Assembly: GCA_022226935.1 (NCBI GenBank)
Contig: CP092081.1
Location: 1,504,315-1,568,314 of the forward strand
From: Nitrospira sp.
GTDB lineage: Bacteria; Nitrospirota; Nitrospiria; Nitrospirales; Nitrospiraceae
Direction: 5' to 3'
Length of the DNA: 64,000 bases
Shown: positions 51,910-60,134 of the stretch, one piece after another
How positions within the stretch are numbered: position 1 is the stretch's first letter
Layout of the letters: each line of letters begins with the position of its first letter
Program-made: the position numbers and the translations under genes
The notes under the pieces: model-generated
What the model saw: only the letters and a program-made list of their open reading frames with translations
Databases searched by the model: none
What the model was told of the DNA's origin: nothing

Positions 51910-52103
51910 TGCGATATACAATGATGCCGGAACGTCGTGAGGCTCCGGGCGATCCGATGCCGAAACCGACCGGCCCCTCGGAAGAAGGCGGCGGTCCTCG
52001 GCGGCCGGATACCGGTTCACCGGACAAGGATAATTTGCTGAAGCGGATGCGAAAAGTCGACCCCAAGCAGGCGGAGCGTTATCGGCAGCGCACGGGACAA
52101 TAA
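51909..52103 (+). CDS. pup: prokaryotic ubiquitin-like protein Pup
   Basis: 64 residues, the normal size; start overlaps the dop stop by one base. Gly/Pro/Glu-rich disordered N-terminal half and a helical basic segment (DNLLKRMRKVDPKQAERY). The C terminus is RTGQ: a terminal Gln that needs deamidation by Dop before ligation by PafA, but with Thr replacing the first Gly of the usual GGQ. Pup marks proteins for Mpa-dependent degradation. Confidence 0.95.
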   Translation: MRYTMMPERREAPGDPMPKPTGPSEEGGGPRRPDTGSPDKDNLLKRMRKVDPKQAERYRQRTGQ

Positions 52104-52157
52104 ACGTGAACGCCATCGTGAAATGTAAAGGTTGTGGGTTTGTCTAAGAGGTAGGCA

Positions 52158-52931
52158 ATGGGGATGCAAGGAGATTTCTTTCAGCTGTTGAAGGAGCAGG
52201 GCTATCAGTTCGGTAATCCCGCCGCAGCCGCGACGGGATTGGATATTCCGAATGCCACCACGATTCTCGCGCTCAAGTATCGTGACGGAGTGCTGGTGGC
52301 AGGTGATCGCCGGGCCACCGCGGGCAACATGGTGATGTACGACCGGACCGACAAGGTGTTGGAGATCGATCGCCACAGTGTCTTGGCGATTGCCGGTGTA
52401 CCGGCCACTGCTTATGAAATGGTCCGCGTGCTGGAGCATTCGTTCAAGTATTACCGTCGCACACAGCTGCAGGAGCTGAGCTTTGAGGGCAAACTTCGCG
52501 CGGTGTCCAAGTTACTGAAAGAAAACGTGCCGGCGGCACTGGCTGGAACCGGAGCCGTGGTGCCGGTGTTTGCCGGGTATGATCATGAGCAGGAAGCGGC
52601 CAAGATCTACTTCTACGACATTCTGGGAGCCGAGTTCGAAGCGGTAGAGTACGCCGTGTCCGGATCCGGCTCGCCGACGATCCGGGGCATCCTTCATTAT
52701 GTCAATACCTGGGGCCCTCAACCGCTCGCAGCCTTGCCTGAGGAGCAGGCCACCGTACAAGCCCTGCGACTGCTCTCGAGCGCGGCGGAGTTCGATTCGG
52801 CGACCGGTGGCGTGAATCGTGAGCTGAATCTGTATCCGGTTGTGAAACTCATCACCGCAGCAGGGGTGCAGACCATTCCGGATACCAATTTGAAACAATT
52901 GTACGAGCGTGATGTCGTCCGCGCGCTCTAG
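52158..52931 (+). CDS. prcB: 20S proteasome beta subunit
   Basis: 257 residues with AGAGGTAGG upstream. A 33-residue propeptide precedes the expected autocatalytic cleavage site, exposing Thr34 as the N-terminal nucleophile (TTILALKYRDG). VLVAGDRRAT carries the conserved Asp/Arg, and a late SGSGSP segment supplies the Ser part of the active site. Forms the catalytic rings of the 20S core with PrcA, encoded 70 bases downstream. Confidence 0.95.
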   Translation: MGMQGDFFQLLKEQGYQFGNPAAAATGLDIPNATTILALKYRDGVLVAGDRRATAGNMVMYDRTDKVLEIDRHSVLAIAGVPATAYEMVRVLEHSFKYYRRTQLQELSFEGKLRAVSKLLKENVPAALAGTGAVVPVFAGYDHEQEAAKIYFYDILGAEFEAVEYAVSGSGSPTIRGILHYVNTWGPQPLAALPEEQATVQALRLLSSAAEFDSATGGVNRELNLYPVVKLITAAGVQTIPDTNLKQLYERDVVRAL

Positions 52932-53001
52932 CCCATAGATGTTCGCGTGAAGGCCGGCGAACTCGCTGGCCCTATGCTGATGAGGATGAAGGTGACGCGT
53001 T

Positions 53002-53835
53002 ATGTATGAAGAACCCTATCGGTGGATCGAGGCGGTCGGGAATCGGCGTCAGTATCTCGATGAACAGTTTGCGATGGGTGCGCCGGTTGTGGCGTTGGCC
53101 TACGCCGACGGCATCGTGATGCTGACCGTGAGCCGAGGCACACCCAAGCTGTATGAAATTTATGATCGTATTGCGCTGGGTGGAATGGGACATCCGGCCG
53201 ATCTGGAGAAGTTGCGGTTCTCGCTTTTGGAAATGGCCCATGTCGAAGGGTTCAATCGATCGCCGTCCGATGTCACAGGCGCAAGGCTGATGAAATATGG
53301 GTTGGCGCCGACCATCAAACAGGCCTTTGAAGAAATATATAAGGCGCCCTTCATCGCGAAAATTCTGCTGGCCGAATTGGGCGTGAAACCGGAGCGAGAC
53401 CTCTTTCTGACCATCAACTACGATGGGAACTTTGAGGAAAGGCGAGGCTGGGCGGCGCTTGGTGCCACACCCGCTGTTCAGCTTGAAATGGGGCGGTATA
53501 TCGACTCGCAATCCGGCTATGCCCAGGCCTCATTGGCGCAAGCCGTCGAAATCGGCCTCTGCGCGTGGGCGGTGGGATCTCTGGCGCAAACCTCATCCGG
53601 TACATCCGATGGCGAGTCGTCTTCTATTCGAGAGTCGGCAGAAAAATCGGAGGCGGAGGCCTTGCCGGACACAACGGCTTTGCTGGCCCATGTGCGGCAG
53701 ACCGTTGCTGAAAAGTCCCTGGAATGCGTGGTGCTGGAACGCAATGGTCCTGGTTCGTCTAAGTATCGGGCCCTTCGCGCGGACGAATTAGGCCGCCTGT
53801 TGCCGCCGGCGGTTCGAGCCTCAGACTCACATTGA
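53002..53835 (+). CDS. prcA: 20S proteasome alpha subunit
   Basis: 277 residues with AAGGTG ahead of the ATG. Starts EEPYRWIEAVGNRRQYLDEQF, as alpha subunits that form the gate; APVVALAYADGIVMLTV is the beta-strand pair matching the Ntn-hydrolase fold without a catalytic Thr. The C-terminal ~80 residues are an acidic/Ser-rich linker followed by a VRQTVAEKSLECVVLERN segment and a tail. The gate and the C-terminal HbYX-type contacts with Mpa cannot be judged from sequence alone. Confidence 0.95.
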   Translation: MYEEPYRWIEAVGNRRQYLDEQFAMGAPVVALAYADGIVMLTVSRGTPKLYEIYDRIALGGMGHPADLEKLRFSLLEMAHVEGFNRSPSDVTGARLMKYGLAPTIKQAFEEIYKAPFIAKILLAELGVKPERDLFLTINYDGNFEERRGWAALGATPAVQLEMGRYIDSQSGYAQASLAQAVEIGLCAWAVGSLAQTSSGTSDGESSSIRESAEKSEAEALPDTTALLAHVRQTVAEKSLECVVLERNGPGSSKYRALRADELGRLLPPAVRASDSH

Positions 53836-53904
53836 TGTGCCGTCTACACATGGCCTTGGCATCGAGCAAGCCCTGGAGCCCCATATCATCAATAGTTTGC
53901 TGAC

Positions 53905-55395
53905 ATGCTGAATCGTATTTTCGGGATCGAGACGGAATATGGCCTCTTGGTCAACCAGGATCGGCCTGACCATTCGCCTTCCTGGGTGGCGCAGCGCATC
54001 CGGGATCACATTTTTCATATCGCGCGTCGCGGGGTTCTCGATCTTCATCATCGTGGACATGATGAGCCGCCCGGCAACGGGGGGTTTTTGACAAATGCCG
54101 GGCGCATCTACATCGACATGGGCCATTTGGAATATGCCTCGCCTGAATGCACGACCCTGGCGGATCTCGTCGCATCGGACCGCGCTGGGGACCGGATCAT
54201 TCAACAGGCCGTGACTGCGTTGGGACTGGAAGAGACAGTCTCACTCATCAAGAACAATATCGACCACGAGACCGATGCGACGTTCGGGTCGCATGAAAAC
54301 TACCTCGTCAGCCGCCAATTTCCGTTTTCCCGGCGTGGTCTTGGCCCCCTCGTGACGTTTTTGGTCACCCGACAGGTGTTTACCGGCGCGGGGCGGATCG
54401 GTTGTGCCGGTGATCCGAATGAATGGGTCCAAATTGGCGGGCTCATCTTGCATCGCCCCGGGCTGCGGGATGCCCACGATCGATCGATTGTCCCCTTTCA
54501 GATCTCGCAGCGGGCCGATTATATCGTGAACGATTTTTTTGAGTGGGTGCAGCACAATCGAGCCATCGTCAATACGCGCGATGAACCGCTGGCGGATCCG
54601 AATCAATACCGCCGCATCCACCTCCTCTGCGGCGATTCGAATATGGCTGAATATGCCACGGCCCTGAAGATGGGCACGACAGGATTGGTTCTGCAACTGA
54701 TCGAAGCCGGGCAGGCCCCCCGTGGATTGAGTATCAGCGAGCCGGTTGAAGCTCTGCAGGAGATTTCGCGAGACCCGGATCGGCAATGGATCGTCCGGTT
54801 GGAATCCGGCCAGTCGATGTCCGCCCTCGATATACAAGAGCAGTTTCTCGCCGCCGCGCAGCGCCATTGCAAGGGACAGGATGAGGAGACGGATTGGGTG
54901 CTGGAACAATGGGAGTCGGTGTTGACCGATCTGCGGCACGGGTATGAAAAACTCGTGGGTCGGATCGACTGGGCCTCAAAGCTCTGGCTCTTGGAAACCT
55001 ACCGGGAGGCGGAACAGTTGGCGTGGGACGATCCGATGCTGAAGAGTCTCGACCTGGAATACCACAACCTACACCCGGAGCGCGGACTCTGCTACGGCCT
55101 TGAAGAAGAAGGGCGCGGGCTTCGTCTCACAACGGATAAGGGCGTTCAATTAGCGCAGGACCATCCACCCCGCAATACGCGGGCCTTCGGCCGGGGTGAA
55201 TTGGTCCGGCATCTGTTGGCGTCCACCACTGCCGGAGGAGAGGCGGATGCCGCTCATAGTTATGGTGACCATGCCTCCTGCGAGTACATCATCAACTGGT
55301 CCAATTTTAAGTTGCGTGATACCGAGCCGTTCTTTATGGCAGACCCCTTCAAAACCTACGTGCAGGACGTGCGGAGTCATCTGAGCGGCCGATAG
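53905..55395 (+). CDS. pafA: Pup ligase PafA
   Basis: 496 residues. Starts with FGIETEYGLLVNQ; the catalytic Asp segment reads IYIDMGHLEYASPEC. VNTRDEPLAD, KNNIDHETDATFGSHENYL and the C-terminal FFMADPFKTYVQ match PafA rather than Dop, and the Dop loop is missing. It joins deamidated Pup to substrate lysines using ATP. Last gene of the proteasome operon; the next gene converges 7 bases downstream. Confidence 0.95.
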   Translation: MLNRIFGIETEYGLLVNQDRPDHSPSWVAQRIRDHIFHIARRGVLDLHHRGHDEPPGNGGFLTNAGRIYIDMGHLEYASPECTTLADLVASDRAGDRIIQQAVTALGLEETVSLIKNNIDHETDATFGSHENYLVSRQFPFSRRGLGPLVTFLVTRQVFTGAGRIGCAGDPNEWVQIGGLILHRPGLRDAHDRSIVPFQISQRADYIVNDFFEWVQHNRAIVNTRDEPLADPNQYRRIHLLCGDSNMAEYATALKMGTTGLVLQLIEAGQAPRGLSISEPVEALQEISRDPDRQWIVRLESGQSMSALDIQEQFLAAAQRHCKGQDEETDWVLEQWESVLTDLRHGYEKLVGRIDWASKLWLLETYREAEQLAWDDPMLKSLDLEYHNLHPERGLCYGLEEEGRGLRLTTDKGVQLAQDHPPRNTRAFGRGELVRHLLASTTAGGEADAAHSYGDHASCEYIINWSNFKLRDTEPFFMADPFKTYVQDVRSHLSGR

Positions 55396-55402
55396 TTCCC
55401 GC

Positions 55403-56323
55403 CTACCGTTTCCATCCCATTCGTTCCACCGCGCCTTTGGACACGTCGAACGCAAAGCGCAGTTGCACCGCGAAGTATTTTTGGACCAGTCCTGCTTGAT
55501 CCAGCGGCCGATCTTCTTCGCGATAGAAAGCCAGTTCCATATCTTGCCAGCGCACGGCAATACCCACGATCCAGTCGAGCTCGGAGGGATTCAGGGTATT
55601 ACTCGCTTCCCGATCGGTAAAGAAGTTCATGTCTCCATAAAGCACAACCTTGTTCTTGTACACGTCCAGGTCTGCATGGGCGACATACCGGAACAGGGCG
55701 CGACCGGTATTGTTAGGGCGCGCGAAGTACTGGCTGTTGTGAAAGAGCCAGCCAGCCCCGGCATAGGCGGTGAAATTTTGGTGAGGAAAGGTGCGCCGCC
55801 ACCAAGTGGAATCTTGAATGGCCTGAAACCGTGCCGTCACAAGTGCGTCGGCGTAGGTTTGCTTCAAGCCCCGGCGGTCGAGGGGCGCATCGCGTTCATA
55901 CTGCAGCCGCCAATTGAACCGGTCCAGCACGCCGGTGAAGGCGAAGGTGCCGTCCCACTCAGACAGTTTGATCCACCCGTCGGTACGATCCGAGAAAAAA
56001 TTCTGATCGGTATAAAACGTCAAGTATTGCTTGTAGAGGTCTGTTTCTAGGTGCAGCATGTGCCGCATGCCGACGAGACCAGTATTGTCAGGGCGGGCGG
56101 CAAAGGTCGGATTTTTTACAAATGCCCCGGTCAGGAAGTATCCGCCGAAAAGGGTTTCCTCCTCTTCCCGTGTTTCGTGTTCCGGTTCGTCCATGGAGGG
56201 AAGCGGACGGCCGTACTTTTCAAGCCCGTAGGCGGGTGAATGCCAGCCAGCCAAAAATTGCAGCCATCCGACGAGCAGCACCAGGCTGAGGACCTGCCGT
56301 CCGTTTGGGAGCCGAGTCTTCAT
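55403..56323 (-). CDS. exported beta-rich protein of unknown function
   Basis: 306 residues from the ATG at 56323, which overlaps the stop of the upstream lipoprotein gene (ATGA), so coupled translation is likely. A signal peptide precedes ~270 residues with aromatic, alternating strands (YLTFYTDQNFFSDRTDGW, LYGDMNFFTDREASNT, MELAFYREEDRPLDQ). This resembles an outer-membrane beta-barrel or related beta protein. Two similar segments (KQYLTFYTDQNFFSDRTD and NKVVLYGDMNFFTDREA) hint at an internal duplication. Confidence 0.65.
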   Translation of the reverse strand: MKTRLPNGRQVLSLVLLVGWLQFLAGWHSPAYGLEKYGRPLPSMDEPEHETREEEETLFGGYFLTGAFVKNPTFAARPDNTGLVGMRHMLHLETDLYKQYLTFYTDQNFFSDRTDGWIKLSEWDGTFAFTGVLDRFNWRLQYERDAPLDRRGLKQTYADALVTARFQAIQDSTWWRRTFPHQNFTAYAGAGWLFHNSQYFARPNNTGRALFRYVAHADLDVYKNKVVLYGDMNFFTDREASNTLNPSELDWIVGIAVRWQDMELAFYREEDRPLDQAGLVQKYFAVQLRFAFDVSKGAVERMGWKR

Positions 56324-56718
56324 TCCTGGCAATTCGCGAAGATTTCTTCGCAATCATTGGACGCATCCACGGAACTGGGCACGAAATGGTACCGGACTTG
56401 ATCGACCCGCTGATCTTGGAGGACCACCGTCGCCCAGCAGCCATGATGCACGGTCGGCCGGCTTCCCTTCGACGACACCATGGATTCCTCCAGGAGCGGT
56501 GCCTCTCTGTAATAGCGGAGGATGGTCACCGGGCCGTTTTCCCGCTTCTGCAGTGGATGTCCGGCGCAGGCCAACACTTGCTGGAGGGTTTTCCCCTGGA
56601 GTGCTTGCTGGTGAGGATACCCTTCTGTGACGGGCGGGCTGGTTTGGCAGCCAAGCACAAAGCCGGTTATGAGGAGGCTCAGCAAGCCAGTGTAGAGTCG
56701 GACGTCAGCAGTCTGCAT
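56320..56718 (-). CDS. small lipoprotein of unknown function
   Basis: 132 residues with lipobox FVLGC. The mature part has HQQALQGKTLQQVLACAGHP and VTILRYYREAP; the N-terminal half resembles SmpA/OmlA-like (BamE-type) lipoproteins that start a helix followed by GxP, but this is weak. Forms a two-gene unit with the exported protein at 55403. Confidence 0.65.
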   Translation of the reverse strand: MQTADVRLYTGLLSLLITGFVLGCQTSPPVTEGYPHQQALQGKTLQQVLACAGHPLQKRENGPVTILRYYREAPLLEESMVSSKGSRPTVHHGCWATVVLQDQRVDQVRYHFVPSSVDASNDCEEIFANCQE

Positions 56719-57368
56719 GATGAGTGACAGCGCGAAGGTTTAGGCCCTGTGGGTAACATAACTCTCCCTTCAAAGCAACCGAGCAGCTGTCTGACTATGC
56801 GGCCCTCGCTCGATGCAATTCGTTGATGAGACGGCTATCAGGCGTATGCGGCCAATGCTCGAAGATGCGGAGCAAGAAAAACAGGCCGGGCTGTTGTCAG
56901 TGCAATGGCGTGGATACGGTAGGTCTCGGAATTACGTATGCCATATGTCCGCGTCAGTATCATGACGGTCGTCAGCGCTCTGACTGGCCCCATCAGTGTG
57001 TGAGCGGCCGTAGGCGGCACGATTGGCGACAGACGGCCCTGCAGCTAACAACTAAGTTATTTCTTGTAGGCCACGGCACATTTTTTCCGCTGATGAGTTG
57101 ACAATTATGTCTAATTCCCTAGAATAAGCTTCGAATCTCAGACAGGTTAGCTGGTCGCTGTGTGTTTACACTGAGGCTGTGCGTGCCGCTTATCCTTCCC
57201 CGTTTTGATCATCCGACATCCTCCCGCTGTTTTGGAATCGTTCGTGCGCTTGCAAGAGTCCAGCCTCGCCCGGAGCTTGATGCATGAAGCGGCGAGATGG
57301 CCACAAGTTGCTTACCGCGATGCTGTGGCAGGACCGACACCAGGACTCAAATTAGCGGGAGGAAATGT
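56719..57368. other. 650-base intergenic region holding a promoter
   Basis: No gene is supported between the lipoprotein and the PilZ-fusion gene. It contains the promoter at 57098-57125, about 240 bases ahead of the next start codon, leaving a long 5' leader in which I see no clear riboswitch or terminator. Confidence 0.4.
57098..57125 (+). promoter_or_regulatory. sigma70-like promoter for the PilZ-fusion gene
   Basis: TTGACA at 57098-57103 and TAGAAT at 57120-57125 with a 16-base AT-rich spacer. Close to consensus. Would give a leader of about 235 bases. Confidence 0.5.
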
Positions 57369-60101
57369 ATGTTGTCTGATAGCACTGCGCGTAATGTGAC
57401 TCAGCCGTTGCCTGCTCTGTGCGGGCATGAGGATAGCCTGAACGTTCCGGTGGCCGATAGAAAGAAAACGAAGGACGCCTGGTCGCTTTCTCTCGCGGAA
57501 CGGCGAGCGTCTCGTCGTCTGGCGCTTCGCTTGTCCACTCAGCTGTTCTTTCAGGGACACACCTGGAAGGGGGTTACCAGGAGCCTCAGTCTGGGCGGTC
57601 TCTCCATGGACTTTGTGTCCGACATTCCGGCCATGCTGAATCAACAGATGATGCTGAGCTTCACCCCGGATGAGGGCGGATTGGACAGCATCGGCATCGT
57701 GTGCGGCATTCGCTCGTCCGAGGATGTGCACGTGTCTGGTCGTACCCACACTGCGGTGACACTGGCCATCCAATTCGTACGCCTGAGTGCCGCCGACGAA
57801 CTGGTCGTGGCATCGCTCCTCAGTCAGGGGGCCACCCCACCAAGGCAGATGCGTCTAGCGGCCGCCTTAGTCGTGCAGGAAGGGGAAGAGTCACTCATCG
57901 ATATCGGTTCACTACAGACCGCGAGCGCGCCGCCGTCGCCCATGCAACTGGTACGAGGTCCAGAGCGCCCGCGAGAAGAGCGACGGCGCCAGCAGCGCGT
58001 GATGGTTGGATTGAGCACCGAAGTGAGTCTCCGCACTCGTACCGGCGGCCGGCCGTTGTCCGCCGGTATGACGACGGATTTGTCGTCCAATGGGGCGTGC
58101 GTCCACCTGTCGGCTGAAGAGGATCTGTTGGGATCGGAACTCGAATTACGATGGTCGCAATCGGCCGCTCTCCAGGGATCGTTGGCCAGTCCGATGCCGA
58201 CCACGCTATGTTCCGTGATCGGGCAAGTCGTGTGGACCAGGCCCGTTGCACCAGATGCTCGCCCCGGTTGCGTCCCCGTGGCTGGGTGTTCCGTGCTCGC
58301 AGGGGTGCGGTTTCTTCCGGTTGCGAAGGAAGCCGAAGATATCATCGAACATTTGCTGGGACAGATGCAGATGCCGAGCCTCGAAGCGACGGCTGGAAGC
58401 CCCGCCGTCCTCAGTGAGTTTTCCGAATGTTTTCGGCCTTCCGGTCTCCGGATCGTGATTTGCCATGATCGGCCGCGAGCTGAACAGGCGGCCGAGGCTC
58501 CGATTATCGTGTTGGCGCCGGGATATGGGGAGAGCAAGCGCGATTATGTGCCCTTAGCGTACTACCTGGCCGGTAATGGGTTCCACGTGGTCCGCTACGA
58601 CAATGTGAATCATGTCGGGGAAAGCGACGGCTTGGTGACTCAATTTCGGCTGGAGGACATGGAGGCCGATCTCGAAACCGTGTTGGACCATGTCGCTCAT
58701 CAATGGCCGGGTCGACCGATCGGCCTCGTGGCGACCAGTCTGGCGGGACGCGTCGCGCTGAAGGTAGCCGGCAAGGTGTCACATGTGCGGCTCTTGACGC
58801 TCATCAACGGGATCATGGATGTCCGGCATACGCTGCAGGCCGTGCATCAAGAGGATTTGATCGGTGAGCATCTGGCCGGTGTGCACAAGGGGGTGGTGAA
58901 TATTATGGGTCTCACCATCGATGCGGATCGATGGTTGGCGCATGCGGTGCAGGGGAATTATGCCGATCTCCTGACGACGCAGCACGACGCTGCGCGTCTA
59001 CGAACTCCGGTTGTGCTGTTTCACGCCGAACAGGACGCGTGGGTTGATCCTGGCTCTATAGAGCGTGTCACTGAGGCGATCGGTCCGTATCTGCGCCACT
59101 CCTTCGTCGTGCCGGGCGCCTTACATCGTTTGCAGGAAAGTCCACGGAAAGCCCGCGCGGTATACCGGCAAATCGCTGCCTGTTGCCAACAGGAACTCTG
59201 GCCTGCGCGGCGCCAGGAGCGAATGGTCGAACCGTCCCACCGCGAAATCGGCATGCAGAACCGGCTTGAGCGCGAGCGGAGCAAGAAGCGGAAGCCGATG
59301 GGAAAGTCTGATCACGTGTCGTTTTGGCAAGAGTATTTACGGAATTTTCAGACGATTCCCAATGTGGCCGATTTCTGGCGCCTCATGGATCATCTCTATC
59401 GGTTGATGGGCAATTGTCACAAGGGCGAGCGGATTTTGGATGCCGGGTGCGGGAACGGCAATTTTGGTGTCTTCCTGCAACTGAATCAGGCGTTCCGGCA
59501 GCGATATGGCAAGCGCGGGGATTTTCGCTCACCCGACTATGTCGGTCTTGACTTTGTGCCAACTGCATTGGCTCAAGCCATGAGCAATTTCAAGCAGGTC
59601 AGCGCGACGCTGCAGGGGCAATTTTATGAAGGGCTGCGGGCATATGAGCCCATGTCGATGCGTGTCTGTCAGGCGGATTTGGAATGTGCGCTGCCGTTTC
59701 CCGATCATTCCTTCGATCGCGTCGTATGCAACCTCGTGTTGGGGTATGTGCGCGACCCGCTCTTTACCTTACGTGAATACTTGCGCGTGCTGACTCCGCA
59801 GGGGCGCTTGGTCATTTCCAATCTGAAGCCGTATGCGGATCTTTCGGCCATTTACCGCAATTTTGTGGATACTGCTCAAACGAAGGATCAAGTCGAGGAA
59901 GGTCGGCGCCTACTGGACAATTCTGGTAGAATCAAGGAACGCGAAGGCGAAGGCACGTTTCATTTCCACTATCAGGCTGAATTAGAACGTCTGCTGCGCG
60001 CCGCGGGAGTCTCTCGCCCGCGGGTTTATTCCACGTTCGGCAATCAAGCCCTCATTGCCGTGGCCGAGAAGGGCATGGCGCATGTCACGGTCGCTGCATG
60101 A
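57369..60101 (+). CDS. PilZ-PilZ-LuxD-like acyl hydrolase-methyltransferase fusion
   Basis: 910 residues from the ATG at 57369, which has GGGAGGAAA upstream. PilZ 1 (~35-150): RRASRRLALRL and a degenerate SLSLGG. PilZ 2 (~195-335): RRRQQRVMVGL and TDLSSNGACVHL, the canonical cyclic-di-GMP motifs RxxxR and DxSxxG. Residues ~365-605 match LuxD-type acyl transferases/thioesterases: APGYGESKRDY, GNGFHVVRYDNVNHVGESDG, nucleophile S457 (ATSLAGRVA), D556 (HAEQDAWV) and H586 (GALHRLQES). The spacing 99 and 30 is almost that of the known LuxD triad. Residues ~650-905 are a class I SAM methyltransferase with LDAGCGNG (Asp691) and ADLECALPFPDHSFD. The protein probably acts on an acyl thioester or lipid-like substrate under second-messenger control. 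I know of no such fusion. Confidence 0.85.
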   Translation: MLSDSTARNVTQPLPALCGHEDSLNVPVADRKKTKDAWSLSLAERRASRRLALRLSTQLFFQGHTWKGVTRSLSLGGLSMDFVSDIPAMLNQQMMLSFTPDEGGLDSIGIVCGIRSSEDVHVSGRTHTAVTLAIQFVRLSAADELVVASLLSQGATPPRQMRLAAALVVQEGEESLIDIGSLQTASAPPSPMQLVRGPERPREERRRQQRVMVGLSTEVSLRTRTGGRPLSAGMTTDLSSNGACVHLSAEEDLLGSELELRWSQSAALQGSLASPMPTTLCSVIGQVVWTRPVAPDARPGCVPVAGCSVLAGVRFLPVAKEAEDIIEHLLGQMQMPSLEATAGSPAVLSEFSECFRPSGLRIVICHDRPRAEQAAEAPIIVLAPGYGESKRDYVPLAYYLAGNGFHVVRYDNVNHVGESDGLVTQFRLEDMEADLETVLDHVAHQWPGRPIGLVATSLAGRVALKVAGKVSHVRLLTLINGIMDVRHTLQAVHQEDLIGEHLAGVHKGVVNIMGLTIDADRWLAHAVQGNYADLLTTQHDAARLRTPVVLFHAEQDAWVDPGSIERVTEAIGPYLRHSFVVPGALHRLQESPRKARAVYRQIAACCQQELWPARRQERMVEPSHREIGMQNRLERERSKKRKPMGKSDHVSFWQEYLRNFQTIPNVADFWRLMDHLYRLMGNCHKGERILDAGCGNGNFGVFLQLNQAFRQRYGKRGDFRSPDYVGLDFVPTALAQAMSNFKQVSATLQGQFYEGLRAYEPMSMRVCQADLECALPFPDHSFDRVVCNLVLGYVRDPLFTLREYLRVLTPQGRLVISNLKPYADLSAIYRNFVDTAQTKDQVEEGRRLLDNSGRIKEREGEGTFHFHYQAELERLLRAAGVSRPRVYSTFGNQALIAVAEKGMAHVTVAA

Positions 60102-60134
60102 TGACACGGCTCCGGTCCGCCCAGAGTACCTGAT

